Shown: positions 62,362-64,000 of the stretch, in pieces | Layout: every line of letters begins with the position of its first letter | How positions within the stretch are numbered: the first letter of the stretch is position 1 | Assembly (NCBI RefSeq): GCF_000219625.1 | Contig: NC_018218.1 | Location: 5,394,001-5,458,000 of the forward strand | Origin: Zymoseptoria tritici IPO323 | Lineage: Eukaryota > Ascomycota > Dothideomycetes > Mycosphaerellales > Mycosphaerellaceae | Reading direction: 5' to 3' | DNA length: 64,000 nt | Made by a program: the position numbers and the translations under genes | The notes under the pieces: model-generated | Seen by the model: only the letters and a program-made list of their open reading frames with translations | Told to the model about the DNA's origin: nothing | The model's database searches: none

Positions 62362-64000
62362 TCACTGGTATCCGTAATTCTGCGGCAGGTTGCTACTGCC
62401 GGGAGTGGTCCAGCCTTGCATGCCGGGCTGTTGGCCAGCACCGGACTGAGGTCCCATGGTAAATTGATTCGGATTGGGCTGATACATGCTGCGCGCCATA
62501 CCAGTGTAGGCTGGGTTGCTCATCTGGTTCATCTGAGGATAACCCATACCCGGTTGCGGCATTTGTGGCGGCGGCATGGGAGAGTGGTGTTGTTGCTGCT
62601 GATTGTATGCTGAGATGTGAGATTGCGAGAGCGGCGATGGTTGAGGCTGTGGAGGTGGCCACATCTGGTTCTGGGAGTAGCCACCATACGAAGGAGTTTG
62701 ACGATGAGCGGATCCGGGCATGTTCATTGGTGGCGAGCCATGCTGCATTTGGTTCGGCGGAAGGCCGCGATGCATGGACTGCACAGGCGAAGTCATACTT
62801 GGCTGCTGCCCTCCGTAAGTCGAGTAGTTCTGCGACATCATCTGAGAGGCAGCGTGCGACATTTGCTCCTGTTGATTGCGATGTTGGTGCATTCCGGCGA
62901 CAGCTTGCGGGCTCTGCAAGTTCTGCGGCGCGATGGAGTTCACATCGTTCTGACCAGGTTGAGCTTCCGTAGTTGGCTGCTCGTGCGGTCGTCGCCAGTA
63001 GTCGTCCAGGTATTTGGCACGGTGTTCGCGCGTCTGGCTCAACTGCTTGTTGAATTCGGCGGCCTGACCAGCCTGCGTGAGAATCTCGTTCGCACTGCTT
63101 GGCTGGCTTCGATCGATGTAAGCTGGAGCGTTGATCTCCTGCCTGGGACGAAGAACATTCCCTCCCATGCCTCCCAGTCGCAAGTCTTCGCTCGGGATGT
63201 GTATCATCGATAGCGGCGCAAGTGACACGGGACCCATTCCTGGCGGTTGACCATCGAACCCATGCCCGCTGTTGCTGTAGATGATCTCGCCTTGAGGAAG
63301 CGATGTCAACACATTCGCCTGGCTGGCTTCAGCGGCAGCCTGTTCCCTTTGCTTGGCCGCTCCTGGTCGTTTCTCGCCCGCAGCGTCCTCCTCGGTGAAG
63401 CCCTGCTTGATCGCCTTGGCTTCCCAGTAGTCGTCGCGGACGCGTCTGCCACCTTCGATCAAGCGACTGCCGAATTGTCGAAACATTGAGCGAGCCGTGA
63501 CGATGGCTATTTGTCGCGATCGATACGAGTATGGGAGTATCTCTTGATGTATGAGGTTGTCCTTTTCCGTCTGATTGGCGATGATCTTGAACAGCGACCG
63601 ATTCTTGTTGAACAATAGGTAAGAGTCGCGATATCCCAGCACGCGCGCACATTCCGTGGCCAGCATGAAAAGCTTCTCTCCTCGATTGGGAACCTGAAAG
63701 GTTCGACATTTGTATTTGCGACCGTCCAGCGGGTATCCATCGCGCGACACTTTTGTCTCTCCATGATCGTCGATTTCGCGTGGAAGGTATTCGTCGCCTT
63801 CTGGGCCGAGTTGATCGGTCGTGTGGTCGCGTACGGTCGGCAGCGCTTTGATCGTGGCTGGCTTCGTCGCGGATCCAGGTGTCGAACGTTGCGGCGAGGC
63901 CTGGCTGGGTGACTGCTGCGGCAGCGAGGATGTGCGTTGCTGCGGTGTCTGCACCGCGTGCGGCGGCATGTTGGCGGCGACCGTCATTTGCGATGGCGCG
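62362..64000 (-). CDS. Chromatin remodelling subunit, Rsc7/Swp82 family (5' end beyond window)
   Basis: This subunit of an RSC or SWI/SNF-type nucleosome remodeller is nuclear. The frame is still open at the window edge; the last ATG inside is at 63987, so up to 541 residues are visible and more may precede. The conserved block is at about residues 60-190: PEGDEYLPREIDDHGETKVS, DGYPLDGRKYKCRTFQVP, KLFMLATECARVLGYRDSYL, FNKNRSLFKIIANQTEKDNL and RQIAIVTARSMFRQFGSRLI, ending VRDDYWE. The rest is Gln/Pro/Met-rich low-complexity sequence to PQNYGYQ. Family (Npl6/Rsc7, Swp82) is clear; which complex is not. Confidence 0.88.
   Translation of the reverse strand, partial: APSQMTVAANMPPHAVQTPQQRTSSLPQQSPSQASPQRSTPGSATKPATIKALPTVRDHTTDQLGPEGDEYLPREIDDHGETKVSRDGYPLDGRKYKCRTFQVPNRGEKLFMLATECARVLGYRDSYLLFNKNRSLFKIIANQTEKDNLIHQEILPYSYRSRQIAIVTARSMFRQFGSRLIEGGRRVRDDYWEAKAIKQGFTEEDAAGEKRPGAAKQREQAAAEASQANVLTSLPQGEIIYSNSGHGFDGQPPGMGPVSLAPLSMIHIPSEDLRLGGMGGNVLRPRQEINAPAYIDRSQPSSANEILTQAGQAAEFNKQLSQTREHRAKYLDDYWRRPHEQPTTEAQPGQNDVNSIAPQNLQSPQAVAGMHQHRNQQEQMSHAASQMMSQNYSTYGGQQPSMTSPVQSMHRGLPPNQMQHGSPPMNMPGSAHRQTPSYGGYSQNQMWPPPQPQPSPLSQSHISAYNQQQQHHSPMPPPQMPQPGMGYPQMNQMSNPAYTGMARSMYQPNPNQFTMGPQSGAGQQPGMQGWTTPGSSNLPQNYGYQ

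Overview
This window is nuclear DNA of a filamentous ascomycete (Pezizomycotina). A dothideomycete of the Mycosphaerella type is my best guess, but the class is inference. The evidence is dense intron-poor genes with short introns (48-113 nt, GTRNGT donors, CTAAC-like branch points), pyrimidine-rich leaders, a DIM-5/Clr4 H3K9 methyltransferase, a Zn2Cys6 regulator, and a transposon full of C-to-T/G-to-A transitions typical of repeat-induced point mutation (RIP).

Layout. 0-5 kb: a single-pass membrane protein, an uncertain minus-strand gene, a frameshifted DUF4267-like membrane gene and an F-box gene. 5-16 kb: TFIIF beta, a vacuolar-type DHA2 transporter, a salicylate-hydroxylase-like FAD monooxygenase, a C2H2 protein with an in-frame stop just upstream of its start, and a conserved unknown protein. 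16.4-19 kb: broken tandem F-box copies. 19.2-26.4 kb: a small myristoylation-motif protein, an EF-hand MscS channel, a NylB-like serine hydrolase and a 73-residue protein with a GC-AG intron. 26.9-31.3 kb: the H3K9 methyltransferase and Rrp1/Nop52, divergent around an AT-rich RIP-like relic, then a secreted GH17 enzyme. 33.3-43.1 kb: a GW/WG-rich protein with four zinc knuckles, Puf6, a small 2EXR/F-box-like gene, a family X DNA polymerase and GINS Psf1. 43.7-45.6 kb: a small Cys protein and a CHORD-CS co-chaperone. 45.8-52.1 kb: one complete, heavily RIP-mutated Copia-type LTR retrotransposon. 52.2-64 kb: a glutaredoxin-like protein, an HpcH/HpaI aldolase, a Zn2Cys6 regulator, a conserved unknown, Dis3/Rrp44 and an Rsc7/Swp82 subunit cut by the window edge.

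The retrotransposon can be annotated to the base. It has a CTTTG target duplication, two 171-bp LTRs with TG..CA ends that differ at 18 positions (all transitions), a primer-binding site matching the anticodon arm of initiator tRNA-Met, and a polypurine tract. It lies on the minus strand. Between its RNase H end and its 3' LTR sits about 1.2 kb that includes an intact-looking but mutated tRNA-Cys cloverleaf. The insertion separates the CHORD and glutaredoxin-like genes, which would otherwise share a promoter of about 240 bp.

Most genes are housekeeping (transcription, replication, ribosome and RNA processing, chromatin). The least conventional content is the GW/WG zinc-knuckle protein, the tRNA-bearing retrotransposon with graded RIP across its LTRs, the methyltransferase with an altered chromodomain cage, and the eroding F-box array. 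Exon structures were deduced by eye from splice signals and reading frame and have no transcript support here.
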